A model generated the notes under the pieces. That model was not told the origin of the DNA and ran no database searches. It worked only from the letters and a program-made list of their open reading frames with translations. The position numbers and the translations under genes were made by a program. 64,000 nt of DNA, from positions 3,954,015 through 4,018,014 of the forward strand of contig BFEA01000002.1 in NCBI GenBank assembly GCA_003427395.1, in the 5' to 3' direction. Origin of the DNA: Chara braunii. Lineage: Eukaryota > Streptophyta > Charophyceae > Charales > Characeae. Positions 36,801 through 44,664 of the stretch are shown one piece after another. Within the stretch, counting starts at the first letter, position 1. Each line of letters begins with the position of its first letter.

Positions 36801-39800
36801 AATGGTGGTACCTCCCGGGCAATCCGACTGGGTGATGATATCTTCGTTCCCACATTCATGCCCCTGCACTTGCTCTTGTCTTCTTCGCTTGAAATTGTAA
36901 AGAGGATGTACTGCCTTGCTGGGAATGATCATTCTGTGTGCCCTGCTGCAACATATGTTTTTGAATAAACATTCTACTGTAAAGAGGAGTGATGAGATTT
37001 CAATTGCGATGGTGATGCTCTTGACTGTCCTATCATTTTGCGAACTATTTGTTGCTGCCACGGTGTTCTTCCTTGTCAATCTTTTCTTATCCTCGGAATT
37101 GTGGGATTCAATTGCGATAGTGGTGCAAATTGATGCTTTCTTTTGGTTGCAACATGCCATCTGCATGCTCATTCATTGACTGTTCCAGGATATTATCCCG
37201 GAAATTGCTGCATTAGGAGAGCTCTAGCCATTGAGGCTGGGCTCATAACAAGCAAGGTGACCGGTGGTAGGTCCCTTCTTGTGTGCATGTTATTGTGATT
37301 GAAATTGATCGTCTTTGCTTTCCTTGTTATATCTATATCTTGTCATACTGCTGCGGCCATATTGAGGTTTTCCTTGTCAATCGACAAATGCCTAGTTGAT
37401 GCTTTTGTCAGTGCATTTCTGCGTGTTGCTCATGTCCATTCTTTTGCTGCTATGTGATAATAACATGGTGTGCTGCACTCCTGTCTTTCAAGAGTGCTAC
37501 CTGCTTGTGGTAATGCTTGCCCAGGGGCTTTTAGATCTTTCTAAATGTTCCTTCCCCCTCGCCCTTATGCTTTGCCCTCCTTTGCCCTTCTTTATCTCCT
37601 ACAGTGCAATCCTTCCTCCCTTGTCTGCTGAAGATGGTGCGTTGCCGACGTTTCTCATTGAATTTGTTGAGAAGTATCTCTTGCTCTAGTATCATGTCGG
37701 ATTCCTCTTGCCCGCACACGCTGATGTGGGTGGGTGGAGAATCCGTAGGCAAAGTTGTTGAGCTCGTCTCCAGAGGTACATGTATATTTTGTTTCGAGGT
37801 CTGGCAGATCTCGATGACTGGCTCCCTCTTTCTGGAAGGTGGGTCGCAGTACATGCCGGTGCTTGCAGCCGAGAGTGGCTAGCGTTGAATGCAGTAGCTC
37901 TGTGCTGTTCTTCTTGATCTGGTATGTCACTTCTCTTGGATTCTCATGTCGCATTTGAGACCCTGGTTTTACTGATTATGCCTTCTCTTTTGGACTTAGT
38001 TTCTTCCTCCTCTTGATGCTGTGGGCTGAGTGACTACGGGTTGCCGATCTTTTGCCGGCCTCTGGGTTTAACAGGCCGCTAGTCCTTACAGCAGCGAGGT
38101 GTCACTTCATGAACATGGTATGGTACCAAACAAGATTTTAGTGTGATTGCCCCTGGACACGATTCTGGCTGTCCCTTGACAGAGTACGTGCATGCATGCA
38201 TGTTGGTGGGTAGCACCTTTCCCTGTGCCTGTTGCCTGCACCAGTGAATCCTGTGAAGGGAATACCTGTTTTGTGTGCGAAAGTCTCTCCATTGTTGCCG
38301 TTTGCTTGCTGTATTTGCTCCATAGCTGGACTTGTTAGGTTGACTGATGGATGGTTTGATGGGTGGATGCATGCCATTGACCTGGCTTCAAGGAAGTTTT
38401 TATGTGCTTAGTTCTTGCTAGGGTCTGAAGTCGTGTTCCGGATGCAACGTGTTCAGAGGTAGGTTTATTTCTTCATTAGTGCCTGGAAGCTTCACGGTAT
38501 ACCATCGTGCCGATGTTCCTTGGGCTTGTGTCATTGCATGCTTCTTAGTGCATTGAAGCCTCACGGTGTATCATCCTGCAATCGTCCCCAGGGCCTGTGT
38601 CTTTGCATGTTTCTGCTAAGATGCAGGGGGTGCCGGGGGGGGGGGGGGCGTCACATCATAATCTGTGAGCTTCTTGTCAGTGTCTCTCAAGGATGGCTGA
38701 TGGTATTCGGAATCGCTTTCGGTGGTGTTCGAGGGGTTTTGTACGAAGACATTTGCCGTGTCGTCTGGTCTTTGAGCTTCTTGTCAGTCGCTCACGAGGA
38801 TGGCTTATGGTATTGCGCGGTAATCGCTGGCGGTGGTGGTTGGAGGGTTTGTGTCCGAAGATATTTGCAGGGTCATCTAATTGTTGTTCGTTATACTCTT
38901 TTTTCGCCGCACTCTTCTGCCCATGTTGAAGTATAGCGATATATGGATTATTCCTTTGCGTTTCACAGTAGTGTGCTGCGATGATGATGTTTGAGTTCCA
39001 TATATGGACCGAACCGACACTTTGACTGGTAACCTCTGTTTGTTTCCAAAAGTGTCCATAGTCGGCTTTGTAGATTACATTTTAATGCCATGTTTGGTAT
39101 TCTCTTTGTCATTGCTCATGCATTCGCTGAAAACAAGTGTTTGCTGTTTTGCTGTCCGGGCAAAAACAATCACGTTTAATCAATCCGTGGTCGGGGTGGA
39201 AGCATTCTGACGTCTACATTTGCTTTTATGCGTGGATCCCTGATCTTGGAGATGGGGGAACTTCAGATCGGGATGGGATTGCTCTAACACTATTGGAGAA
39301 CGAGAATAGCTGAGTATGAGAACGGCGGTTGAGACGTTGACTTGTCATGTGCCATTTCTTCAAATGCCAACTTTTCTGATAGAATGCTTATCCAAGTATA
39401 AAGCTTGCAGGTGTTTTTCTTTGGAATGCACCATAAGTGCATCTGATGTCACATTCCGAGATGTGAAAGGCTTGGTTGTTTTCCAGTTGGGTGAGATAGT
39501 GAGCAAAGTTTTGTGGCCTGCCAGCTGAACGTCGTTTGTTTCGAACGGCAATTGAAAAATCTTAAATATGGAACATTGTTGATATGTATGTCGTTAAATT
39601 ATGGTTTGCTGCATTTGATGCTTAGTGTTAAGGTCATGTTCACTGAAATCTGCCACGTGTGGAATTGAACCTGGGCCGTTGGCATGTGGTTTTCTTTTTC
39701 GTATTTTGTGTTCCTGGACATGTAGGATCGATCACGAGGGATTACACCGGATCCAGGTTACAATCCGGGTCATCGGTCTGGATCCCAGCCACCATCGTCA

Positions 39801-40850
39801 CAGCAGCAGTCTCCAGCTTGGGGCCAGCAGCAACAGCTACCTGGAGTTGCAGCCCCGCCGATGCAGCAACAGGGGCAGCAATATGGTTTTCAGCAACAGG
39901 CACAGTACCAGGTCCCCCAACAACAATACGTTATGCAGCAGCAGCAGCAGCCTTATGCGGCTTATGGGCAGCAGCAGCCAATAGTGAGGGGTTATACCCC
40001 AGGATGGGATGGGCAACAGCAATTCATTCCACAGCAGCAGGTGCTTCCTCATCAACATCCGCAGCAACAGGTCCAACAGCCGCAGGCACCCCCGTCTCAG
40101 CAGTCTGGTGTATACGACTATTATGGTCAGTCACAGCAGCCGGTGGTTGCTCAGGGCACTCAGCCGGTTGGTCAGGACTTGTCGCAGCCAGTCCATCAGC
40201 AGATGCACCACCAAGTTCCCCCTCAGGTTTCCCCACAGCTCCCTGTGGCATCCCAGGGACCTCAACAGGGGCCCCAGCAGATAGCAGGTCAAAATGCCAT
40301 ACAAACCCCTGCCCCTCCTTCCGATGGAAGTTACATGTATGCGCAGCCGCAGGCAGGTTACTATCAATATCAACACTCTGGTACTCCGCAGGTGGCCCAA
40401 GGTGGTTATGGGCAGCAGAGTTATGCGCCTGCTCAGCAGCAGTCGTACGCCCAGCCACAGCAGCAGGCTTACGGGCAACACGCTCATCAGGCATACTCGC
40501 AGACACCACAGGCACCGTATGTGCAAACACAGCCACAGGTATACTCTCAACAGCAGACACAGCCACAGCAGCACCAGCAACAGCCGGCGGCATACGTAGC
40601 GCCACCGCAGCAAACCTATCCTCAGCAGCAGCAACAACCGCAGCAGCCTCCTTCGGCACAGCAGCCTCAATCGTATGGAGCCAACAGCTACACGCAAGAT
40701 CAGAGCAATTATTATTCTGCTTCATCGTATGCAGCACCAGCTGATGCCAGTACTCACACGGGATATGACTACAGTCAGTCCATGCCCTCGAGCACGGTTG
40801 CAACACCAGTCGTCGCAGCTCAACAGCCTGCCGTTGAGCCTGCCCAATGA
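24510..40850 (+). CDS. Two-KH-domain RNA-binding protein (FUBP-like)
   Basis: Seven exons join in frame: 24510-24846, 31032-31252, 32522-32707, 33705-33797, 34316-34387, 35648-35761 and 39726-40850, giving 715 residues. All introns are GT-AG. Residues 1-186 are hydrophilic, with NENNKRRLDESG, the helix DLAKQKAAEIAARL and a Gln-rich run. KH1 is at about 179-248 (GKGG loop) and KH2 at about 271-341 (GRLG loop). The tail from about 342 to 715 is Gln/Pro/Tyr-rich with YGQ and QQP repeats. This architecture and the AKQKAAEIAARL segment match plant KH proteins annotated as FUBP-like. Family knowledge suggests binding of single-stranded RNA or DNA, probably nuclear, in transcription or mRNA processing; the exact target cannot be read from sequence. 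The start codon has G at -3 and +4. Protein identity is firm; the exon 1/2 junction is the least certain. Confidence 0.87.
25590..25830. repeat. Diverged tandem repeats in intron 1
   Basis: The phrase TTTGGTTTATCTTCCTCATT (or TTCGG variant) occurs three times, near 25596, 25726 and 25758. It is followed by ATC(T/C)CCG and, in two copies, by CCCCTGTTTGTTCCTTCG. Confidence 0.75.
26797..27116. repeat. 105-bp tandem triplicate in intron 1
   Basis: The unit starting ACCACCCCCCTTCTxCCCTC and ending TTCTATTCGCGGGGGAAGACG is present three times with a constant 105-bp period. Copies differ at only a few positions, so the expansion is recent. Because 105 is divisible by three, all frames stay open through it. 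Confidence 0.95.
27963..28105. repeat. 79-bp direct repeat in intron 1
   Basis: CTTTCCTTCGTCCAGTTATC...TCACATTTCTG occurs twice with period 79. Nearby, TTGATATCTTCTT(C/T)CTCCAC is duplicated at about 28507 and 28552, and a 56-bp unit with GGAAAGATAGCGTGTGTGCA is duplicated at 28652-28765. Confidence 0.85.
29741..30085. repeat. Two adjacent tandem duplications in intron 1
   Basis: An 87-bp unit (AATGGTGATGAGAGGTGGAG...) is duplicated at about 29741 and 29828. A 76-bp unit (GGGGTGCAAG...GCCATCTGCTGACCAGCCTG) is duplicated at about 29940 and 30016. Confidence 0.88.
30436..30542. mobile_element. Hairpin element copy A (intron 1)
   Basis: About 107 bp with ends TACTGTCCCTTCCCCGGGAG and ATTCTATTCGGAGGAAGAT. 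It contains ATGATCG and TATAATGACCATGC, which pair imperfectly. It shares the inner TGTCCCAAGTACGG segment with copy D. It is a MITE-like family member without coding capacity. Confidence 0.7.
30607..30712. mobile_element. Hairpin element copy B (intron 1)
   Basis: The arms TACAACGTACGGTCATTATAG and its exact reverse complement (about 30624-30644 and 30677-30697) form a perfect 21-bp stem. Outer parts read TACAGTCTTCCCCCGAA and TTTAGTGGAAGAAG. This is the best preserved copy of the family. Confidence 0.8.
31032..31252 (+). CDS. KH gene exon 2
   Basis: After acceptor GATGACAG, the two bases AA complete the codon begun in exon 1 (Glu). The frame then reads PKLEKPGIQAANAQGQ, a Gln-rich run, and RIEVPNVK at the end, the start of KH1. 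The length of 221 nt restores phase 0. The acceptor has a weak pyrimidine tract, so a nearby alternative is possible. Confidence 0.75.
31463..31578. mobile_element. Hairpin element copy C (intron 2)
   Basis: Ends TACCGTCTTCTCCCGAATAG and CTCTAGTCGGGGAGAGAAGAT. The inner arms GAACGTACGGTC and ATGACCGCACGC are partly paired. It shares TTTTTAGTCTA with copy B's centre. Same family, more diverged. Confidence 0.7.
31732..32115. repeat. 195-bp tandem duplication in intron 2
   Basis: CTCTTGTTTG(C/T)TCTTATTTTCC through ...CTTCATCCTCCGTGCTTC occurs twice with period 195. Copies are bounded by C-runs. Identity is high, so the event is fairly recent. Confidence 0.92.
32109..32214. mobile_element. Hairpin element copy D (intron 2)
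   Basis: Ends TACCGTCTTCCTCCGAATAG and TTCGATCCGGGGAAGAAGG, with inner GCGTGCGGTCATGAT and CATAATGACCG. It lies about 300 bp before exon 3. Confidence 0.7.
32522..32707 (+). CDS. KH gene exon 3 (KH domain 1)
   Basis: 62 codons, phase 0 at both ends. It encodes VGLVIGKGGETIKYLQTQSG, then the beta strand ARIQVTRDADADP, and ends in the helix INRAEQLINDVIRE. The GKGG loop is the canonical nucleic-acid-contacting GxxG of KH domains. Flanked by CAG acceptor and GTGAGC donor. Confidence 0.95.
32708..33704 (+). other. KH gene intron 3
   Basis: Donor GTGAGC. The acceptor is a tandem NAGNAG (ACAGCAG at 33698-33704), so splicing can start exon 4 at 33702 or 33705, adding or omitting one Gln. No repeats of note. 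Confidence 0.8.
33705..33797 (+). CDS. KH gene exon 4 (inter-KH linker)
   Basis: 31 codons encoding a small-residue linker, AASGGSAVAVAKGLAGVTAG, then ESVQIRVPNRK, the first strand of KH2. It ends exactly before the conserved VGL, as exon 2 does before KH1. The donor GTTGGT departs from the GTAAGT consensus. Retention of the following intron would reach a stop after about 12 codons and remove KH2. Confidence 0.85.
33798..34315 (+). other. KH gene intron 4
   Basis: 518 bp, weak donor GTTGGT, acceptor TTATGCAG. The first bases of the intron and of exon 5 are both GTTGG. Confidence 0.8.
34316..34387 (+). CDS. KH gene exon 5 (KH2, first part)
   Basis: 24 codons encoding VGLIIGRLGETIKNLQNRSG and ARIQ. 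The GxxG loop is GRLG; a leucine at the third position is unusual next to the usual GKGG or GRGG. Donor GTAGGT. Confidence 0.92.
34388..35647 (+). other. KH gene intron 5
   Basis: 1260 bp, dominated by a 281-bp tandem duplication plus a third diverged partial copy. Acceptor CTGCAG. Confidence 0.8.
34825..35620. repeat. 281-bp tandem duplication in intron 5
   Basis: GAATGGGTGCAATGCAGAGC... begins at 34825 and again at 35106. The two are almost identical apart from a 4-bp insertion and a few substitutions. A third partial, more diverged copy (GTGTTGCTTGTGTGATAGGT... from about 35415) follows. Confidence 0.93.
35648..35761 (+). CDS. KH gene exon 6 (KH2, second part)
   Basis: 38 codons: IQSDRETEPGATERIVTLFG, then NKAQTDLAEELMKEVISE, the last strand and helix of KH2. 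Exons 5 and 6 together give 62 codons, the same as the single KH1 exon. Donor GTATGC. Confidence 0.93.
35762..39725 (+). other. KH gene intron 6
   Basis: About 4 kb, acceptor GACATGTAG. It contains a 68-bp duplication (38475-38612), a G14 run (38635-38648) and a 107-bp duplication with GAGCTTCTTGTCAGT (38667-38880). I found no convincing extra coding exon; the frame passes directly from exon 6 to exon 7. Confidence 0.75.
38475..38880. repeat. Paired tandem duplications and G14 run in intron 6
   Basis: The unit TTAGTGC(A/C)T(G/T)GAAGC(T/C)TCACGG is duplicated with period 68. After the G-run, a second unit, GAGCTTCTTGTCAGT...GGATGGCT, is duplicated with period 107. Confidence 0.85.
39726..40850 (+). 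CDS. KH gene exon 7 (Gln-rich tail)
   Basis: 374 codons plus TGA. It begins DRSRGITPDPGYNPG and continues as low-complexity Gln/Pro/Tyr/Gly with YGFQQQ, YDYYGQSQQP, YGQHAHQAYSQ and, near the end, SYAAPADASTHTGYDYSQ. Tails of this kind are prion-like and common in RNA-granule proteins; a role in condensation is inference only. CAG/CAA runs make the other frames open too, but those are shadows. Confidence 0.9.
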   Translation, partial: DRSRGITPDPGYNPGHRSGSQPPSSQQQSPAWGQQQQLPGVAAPPMQQQGQQYGFQQQAQYQVPQQQYVMQQQQQPYAAYGQQQPIVRGYTPGWDGQQQFIPQQQVLPHQHPQQQVQQPQAPPSQQSGVYDYYGQSQQPVVAQGTQPVGQDLSQPVHQQMHHQVPPQVSPQLPVASQGPQQGPQQIAGQNAIQTPAPPSDGSYMYAQPQAGYYQYQHSGTPQVAQGGYGQQSYAPAQQQSYAQPQQQAYGQHAHQAYSQTPQAPYVQTQPQVYSQQQTQPQQHQQQPAAYVAPPQQTYPQQQQQPQQPPSAQQPQSYGANSYTQDQSNYYSASSYAAPADASTHTGYDYSQSMPSSTVATPVVAAQQPAVEPAQ

Positions 40851-42440
40851 GATTGATCGATGTTTTTTTTTGTCTGTTTGTTTTCTCTCTGGTCTACTTC
40901 CGGAGTGGAAGAGATCCTCGAGGTGTATGTGCTATGGCTTGGACACCGTTGCAGCAGCGGGCAAAGTGCTGTGAATTCCATTTTTGGGGAAACTCTAGCT
41001 GTGATAATGCATGGTATCCCCCCCCTCCCCCCCGGTTCTCTGACAAGGAGGGAGGAAGATGTTGTGCACAAAGGGCTCCCTGCTATCTATTCCTGCGCCC
41101 CCTACGAACGGTGGATAGGAACATCAGAGGAAGCCGGCAAAGGTGTGCAGAGCTTTTTATGTGTACGGGTGATCTCGAAAATGCCTTCTGTTAGGAGGGG
41201 GCGGAGATATTCATCTGCAGTGGCATGCCAGGTGGTGGATCGAGGGCGAGGTAGTGCTTCTCTTCGAGCCAGTCGGTGAGCTATTCGATGAGTTTTGGCG
41301 AGTAGATTTGTGAGGTGTACAGGATGTTCTCTGAACGTTGCTTCTTGTGGGCAACATGGAGAAGTGCTGGATTTAGCACATGTGTGCACAGGTGTCGTTA
41401 AACGGAGTTGGAGGCTTGGAGGGAGAGTCTTGTAGTTGCACATGTGAGGTCTGGCATTGTCCATGGGCTGTGAAGTTGTGCGCAAGCAACATAATCTCGG
41501 TAATCGGGCTGTTGAGGCTGTAATCGGAAGTTTCAATTTATTCCCATGTGAGTTGGAGTATACGTGGAGAGGATCTCTTCTTGATCACACTGATTGCTGT
41601 TTAATCCCAGGGCACGGTGGTTAGGGAAAATAGTTAATTGATTGAATAATGCTAAAGCCACTGTTCAGATGGAATACGGTTGCACAGTTGGAAGGGCCAA
41701 GCAGCCTGTAGGTAGTAGTTCAGGCGTGGTCATTGTTTCTTCCAATAACGACCAAAAAAAAATGCATTTTCCAACCACTTGGGATATGTTTGTGACTCGA
41801 CCTCTCCCCTCACCTGTGTTTTCTATCTGTGCTATGATGTGATTTACTTTCACCCCAAGGCGTTGTGAGGCTGCGGGTGCAGGATGCTGGACATCATCTG
41901 GTGCTAATCTGTTTGGACAGCGTTTGTACTCCTGACAGGTGGTTGGATGAACCTCTGCGATGTTGTGATAAGTGCTACGTATAGGAATGTCGAGAAGAAG
42001 TTTCTGCTCTCTGAGTACAAGAGCCAGGGTGGGTCTCTAATACAATGGGAGGGAAGTACAATACAAGGTGGGTCTAACAGTTTTGGAGGGAAGTGCGGTT
42101 TCTGTGCTGTATCAAGTCTATGGTAAGAACCATTTTTCGATGTTATCATATAGTTATAATACCGTAATATATTTTGACATGTATTTCGCTAAACCCATGG
42201 ATGACATGATATGTCAAAGTGCCTGGTGAGGAGACTGGAAGTTAGGATTGTAGTATATCGTGTTGTGGTGTGGTATGTGGGCTATACCAATGATAACCTG
42301 TTTTTGGAGGACGGTGTGCTCACATAGAATGGCTTTGTGAAATGTTGGAAGTCAATTTTCTTGAATGGTCATGTGATCTGAAGGTATTGTATTGTAGTAT
42401 GCCTTACTGTGCCACCGTTTTACACCCCCAATGGTAACAT
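40851..42440. other. 3' flank of the KH gene
   Basis: Includes the presumed 3' UTR. No AATAAA close to the stop is obvious and I cannot place the poly(A) site. C-run at 41020-41033. No other gene recognised. Confidence 0.4.
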
Positions 42441-42663
42441 GTTACGTTGGGAGATGGTGATTGATGCTCTTAAACCACCAGTACATGGCGGTTGTTAAGG
42501 CCCGTGGCTCAGCCTACCGGGATCCCGAATCTTGCTGAGCCTCTAGTTACTGGTAGGTACACATCGAAAGAAAATCGACATTCATCTGCCCCCCCCTCCA
42601 AAAAATGGAAAACAAAGATGCCCGTTTTGGCTCGAGTGGATGTTACGTTGGGAGATGGTGATT
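42441..42663. repeat. 24-bp direct repeat 199 bp apart
   Basis: GTTACGTTGGGAGATGGTGA plus TTGA occurs at 42441 and 42640. The first copy runs into a palindrome half-site (TTAAACCACCAGTAC, 42470-42484). The second runs into GGCCGCCGATTTTGA, which is itself repeated at 43101. Confidence 0.85.
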
Positions 42664-42705
42664 GAGGGCCGCCGATTTTGATGCTGCACTCCCCCCAACG
42701 CGCCG

Positions 42706-42707
<2 letters not shown>

Positions 42708-42745
<38 letters not shown>
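42708..42745. repeat. (CT)n microsatellite
   Basis: Alternating CT just before the first hairpin. Related tracts in the same block are (GA)n at about 43071-43100, (CT)n at 43140-43156, (CA)n near 42932-42947 and 43162-43175, and (CT)n at 43273-43313. Confidence 0.93.
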
Positions 42746-42748
<3 letters not shown>

Positions 42749-42765
42749 CCCCCGCCGCAGCTCTC

Positions 42766-42826
42766 GTTTGCAAAACGGGAAAGAATCTTCCCACCCTTCC
42801 AGGAAGATTCATTACCGTTTTGCAAA
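42766..42826. repeat. Hairpin array, copy 1
   Basis: TTTGCAAAACGGGAAAGAAT and CTTCC pair with GGAAGATTCATTACCGTTTTGCAAA across a short loop, giving a stem of about 25 bp with two or three mismatches. Confidence 0.85.
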
Positions 42827-42850
42827 TTATGACTGCCTTTGCGCAGTCTA

Positions 42851-42913
42851 AATTTGCAAAACGGGAATGAATCTTATCGCAAACATGGGAAGATTCTTTC
42901 CCGTTTTGTAAAG
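42851..42913. repeat. Hairpin array, copy 2
   Basis: ATTTGCAAAACGGGAATGAA with TCTT pairs with AAGATTCTTTCCCGTTTTGT. The loop contains CGCAAACATGG. Confidence 0.85.
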
Positions 42914-42980
42914 AACCAGGCTCTCTCTCTCACGCACACACACACACAGACACACTCTTCCCCCGCACTGTGCAGTTCAT

Positions 42981-43041
42981 GTGTGTAAAATGGGAATGAA
43001 TCTTCCCACAAACGTGGGAAGATTGGTTCCCGTTTTGCACA
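42981..43041. repeat. Hairpin array, copy 3
   Basis: GTGTAAAATGGGAATGAATC with TTCCC pairs with GGGAAGATTGGTTCCCGTTT and TGCAC. Loop ACAAACGT. Confidence 0.85.
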
Positions 43042-43069
43042 TATGAGCTGCGCGGTGTTGTTGAGGTGG

Positions 43070-43102
<33 letters not shown>

Positions 43103-43197
43103 CCGCCGATTTTGACGCGGCACTCCCTGCAACACGCCGTCTCTCTCTCTCTCTCTGTCTCACACACACACACACACTCCCCCGCACAGTGCAGTTC

Positions 43198-43262
43198 ATG
43201 TGTACAAAACGGGAATGAATCTTCCTGCAAACGTGGGAAGATTCGATCCCGTTTTGCACGTA
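43198..43262. repeat. Hairpin array, copy 4
   Basis: CAAAACGGGAATGAATCTTC pairs with GAAGATTCGATCCCGTTTTG, with two mismatches. Loop CTGCAAACGTGG. Flanked by CT/CA microsatellites like the others. Confidence 0.85.
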
Positions 43263-43270
43263 TGGCCGTG

Positions 43271-43320
<50 letters not shown>

Positions 43321-43480
43321 CTTCCCCCTCCCTCCCTGCGGCCCCCGTTTTTCCCGTTCGTTTTTGTTCTTTTTTCCCCCTCGACTTCTGTTTTTCTTCT
43401 TGGTAACGGTCGTTCAGTGCCCGGCCTCCGTCCGACGCGGCGCGTTAACGGCCACGTCTCTCAAAAGATAGCTGGGCGAG

Positions 43481-43506
43481 GTACTGGTCGTTGAAACCAC
43501 CAGTAC
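43481..43506. repeat. 26-bp palindrome, copy 1
   Basis: GTACTGGTCGTTG followed by AAACCACCAGTAC: the family half-site with two mismatches to its mate. Confidence 0.8.
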
Positions 43507-44147
43507 ACCTGCACCTAAAATCCCGAAGCTACTTGACCTATTAAGTTATATTCGCCGTGGTCCCGACTTGCTCGAACCGACGAAGTGTTTTAGTCTGTCG
43601 TGTTTACCATTTTCACCAAGCGAGTATGCTCACTATCGGACTTGAACCGATAACCCGTAGGAACAGACGTCATGGAGGCCATGCTCAAATGATCACTATC
43701 TGACCACTATTACGGGGAGAGGGAAACGTTGCTGTTTTTTCGTTTTTTCTCCTTTTGTTCTTTTCTTCGTTTCCCTGCAAGCAATGCAGTGCATATTCCT
43801 TGTGCTCGAAACGCCCTCGCCGAGGGCATACTCACACTAGCGCCGTTGAAATGCATCCAACCACTTTCACGGCCAAAGCTTTGTTGGCCTTCTTTGTTGT
43901 TGTTCTTTTTTTGTCTGACGGTCGTGCTCTCCGTGTTCTATGTTCTGCCTAAGTGCCCTAACTCAGGGAGGGAGTACTCCAAAAAGTGTATCCAACTGCA
44001 ATCACGGCCAAAGCTTGTCTTGTTTTTTTGGGAGTGCGGATTTGACGGGGCCCAAAATTCAAAAACCTTTTGATGGGCCGACCCTGCCCCGAGTTCGTCT
44101 TCTACTTCTTGTGGCGACAAGTTATTTTGCCGCGAGGCTGAGGTCGT
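43507..44147. other. No gene recognised; T-arm-like motif on - strand
   Basis: On the minus strand 43638-43648 reads GGTTCAAGTCC inside ATCGG...CCGAT, matching a tRNA T-arm and pol III B box. A full cloverleaf with a paired acceptor stem could not be built, so this may be a tRNA pseudogene or SINE piece. T-rich tracts lie at 43735-43770 and 43886-43912. Confidence 0.4.
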
Positions 44148-44293
44148 GTAGTGGTGGTTTAAACCACCAGTATTTGGCCCAGCTGTCGATGCCGTGTACT
44201 GATGGTTTAAACCACCAGTACTTGGCTCAACTATCGATGCGGAGCCTGAATATGCCCTGCGCACTGTGTGCTGGTGGTTTAAACCACCAGTAC
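44148..44293. repeat. 26-bp palindrome, copies 2-4
   Basis: Three copies at 44148-44173, 44196-44221 and 44268-44293. The centre is GGTTTAAACC, and the half-site is GTACTGGTGGTTT followed by its reverse complement. They are separated by TTGGC(C/T)CA(G/A)CT(G/A)TCGATGC-type spacers. Confidence 0.92.
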
Positions 44294-44444
44294 TTGTTCC
44301 AGGTATCGATGCGACCCCTGAATATGACGTGCGGATTTGACATGGGCCCGAAAATTCAACGGCCTCCTGATGGTCCGTCCCTGCCCCGAGCTCGCCTTTT
44401 ACTTCTTGTGGCTACAAGTTATTTTGCTTTAAGGCTGAGGATGT

Positions 44445-44470
44445 GTACTGGTGGGTTGAACGACCAGTAC
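44445..44470. repeat. 26-bp palindrome, copy 5
   Basis: GTACTGGTGGGTT followed by GAACGACCAGTAC, slightly degraded. Followed by the same TGGCCCAGCTATCGATGC spacer as copies 2 and 3. Confidence 0.85.
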
Positions 44471-44638
44471 GTGGCCCAGCTATCGATGCCGAGCCTGAGT
44501 ATGCCCTGCGCATCGTTTTGCTCCAACACGCCAGCGAAACAAAACAAAATTGCTTTGGCTTGCGGCTTCAGCCTTCGAGGTCCGGTACCCTGGGCCTCGT
44601 CGTTAATGACAACGCCCTGTGGCCGACATATGGGCCAA

Positions 44639-44664
44639 GTACTGATGGCTTAAACCACTAGTAC
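44639..44664. repeat. 26-bp palindrome, copy 6
   Basis: GTACTGATGGCTT followed by AAACCACTAGTAC. Preceded by TGGGCCAA. Confidence 0.8.

Larger units (their letters stand above)
44036..44515. repeat. 295-bp tandem duplication containing the palindrome
   Basis: GCGGATTTGAC at 44036 and again at 44331 starts two related units. Each runs through CCTGCCCCGAG, CTTCTTGTGGCxACAAGTTA and TTTTGC, and ends in a 26-bp palindrome. The first unit then carries two extra palindrome copies. Confidence 0.85.

Noticed and set aside
39640-39690. B-box-like GGTTCAATTCC on the minus strand near exon 7
   Set aside because: The T-stem does not pair and no other tRNA arms are present.
39659-40744. 361-codon + frame rich in Ala/Ser/Thr overlapping exon 7
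   Set aside because: It is the +1 shadow of the CAG/CAA-rich tail; the other frame joins the KH exons in phase and has family-like tail features.
40024-40806. 260-codon and 188-codon minus-strand frames across exon 7
   Set aside because: Antisense shadows of the glutamine repeats (Leu and Ala runs); no independent support.
41102-41536. 144-codon minus-strand frame in the 3' flank
   Set aside because: No recognisable domain; composition like the surrounding non-coding sequence.
43481-44664. Palindrome array as a CRISPR array
   Set aside because: Unequal spacers that are themselves repeated, eukaryotic context and no cas genes.
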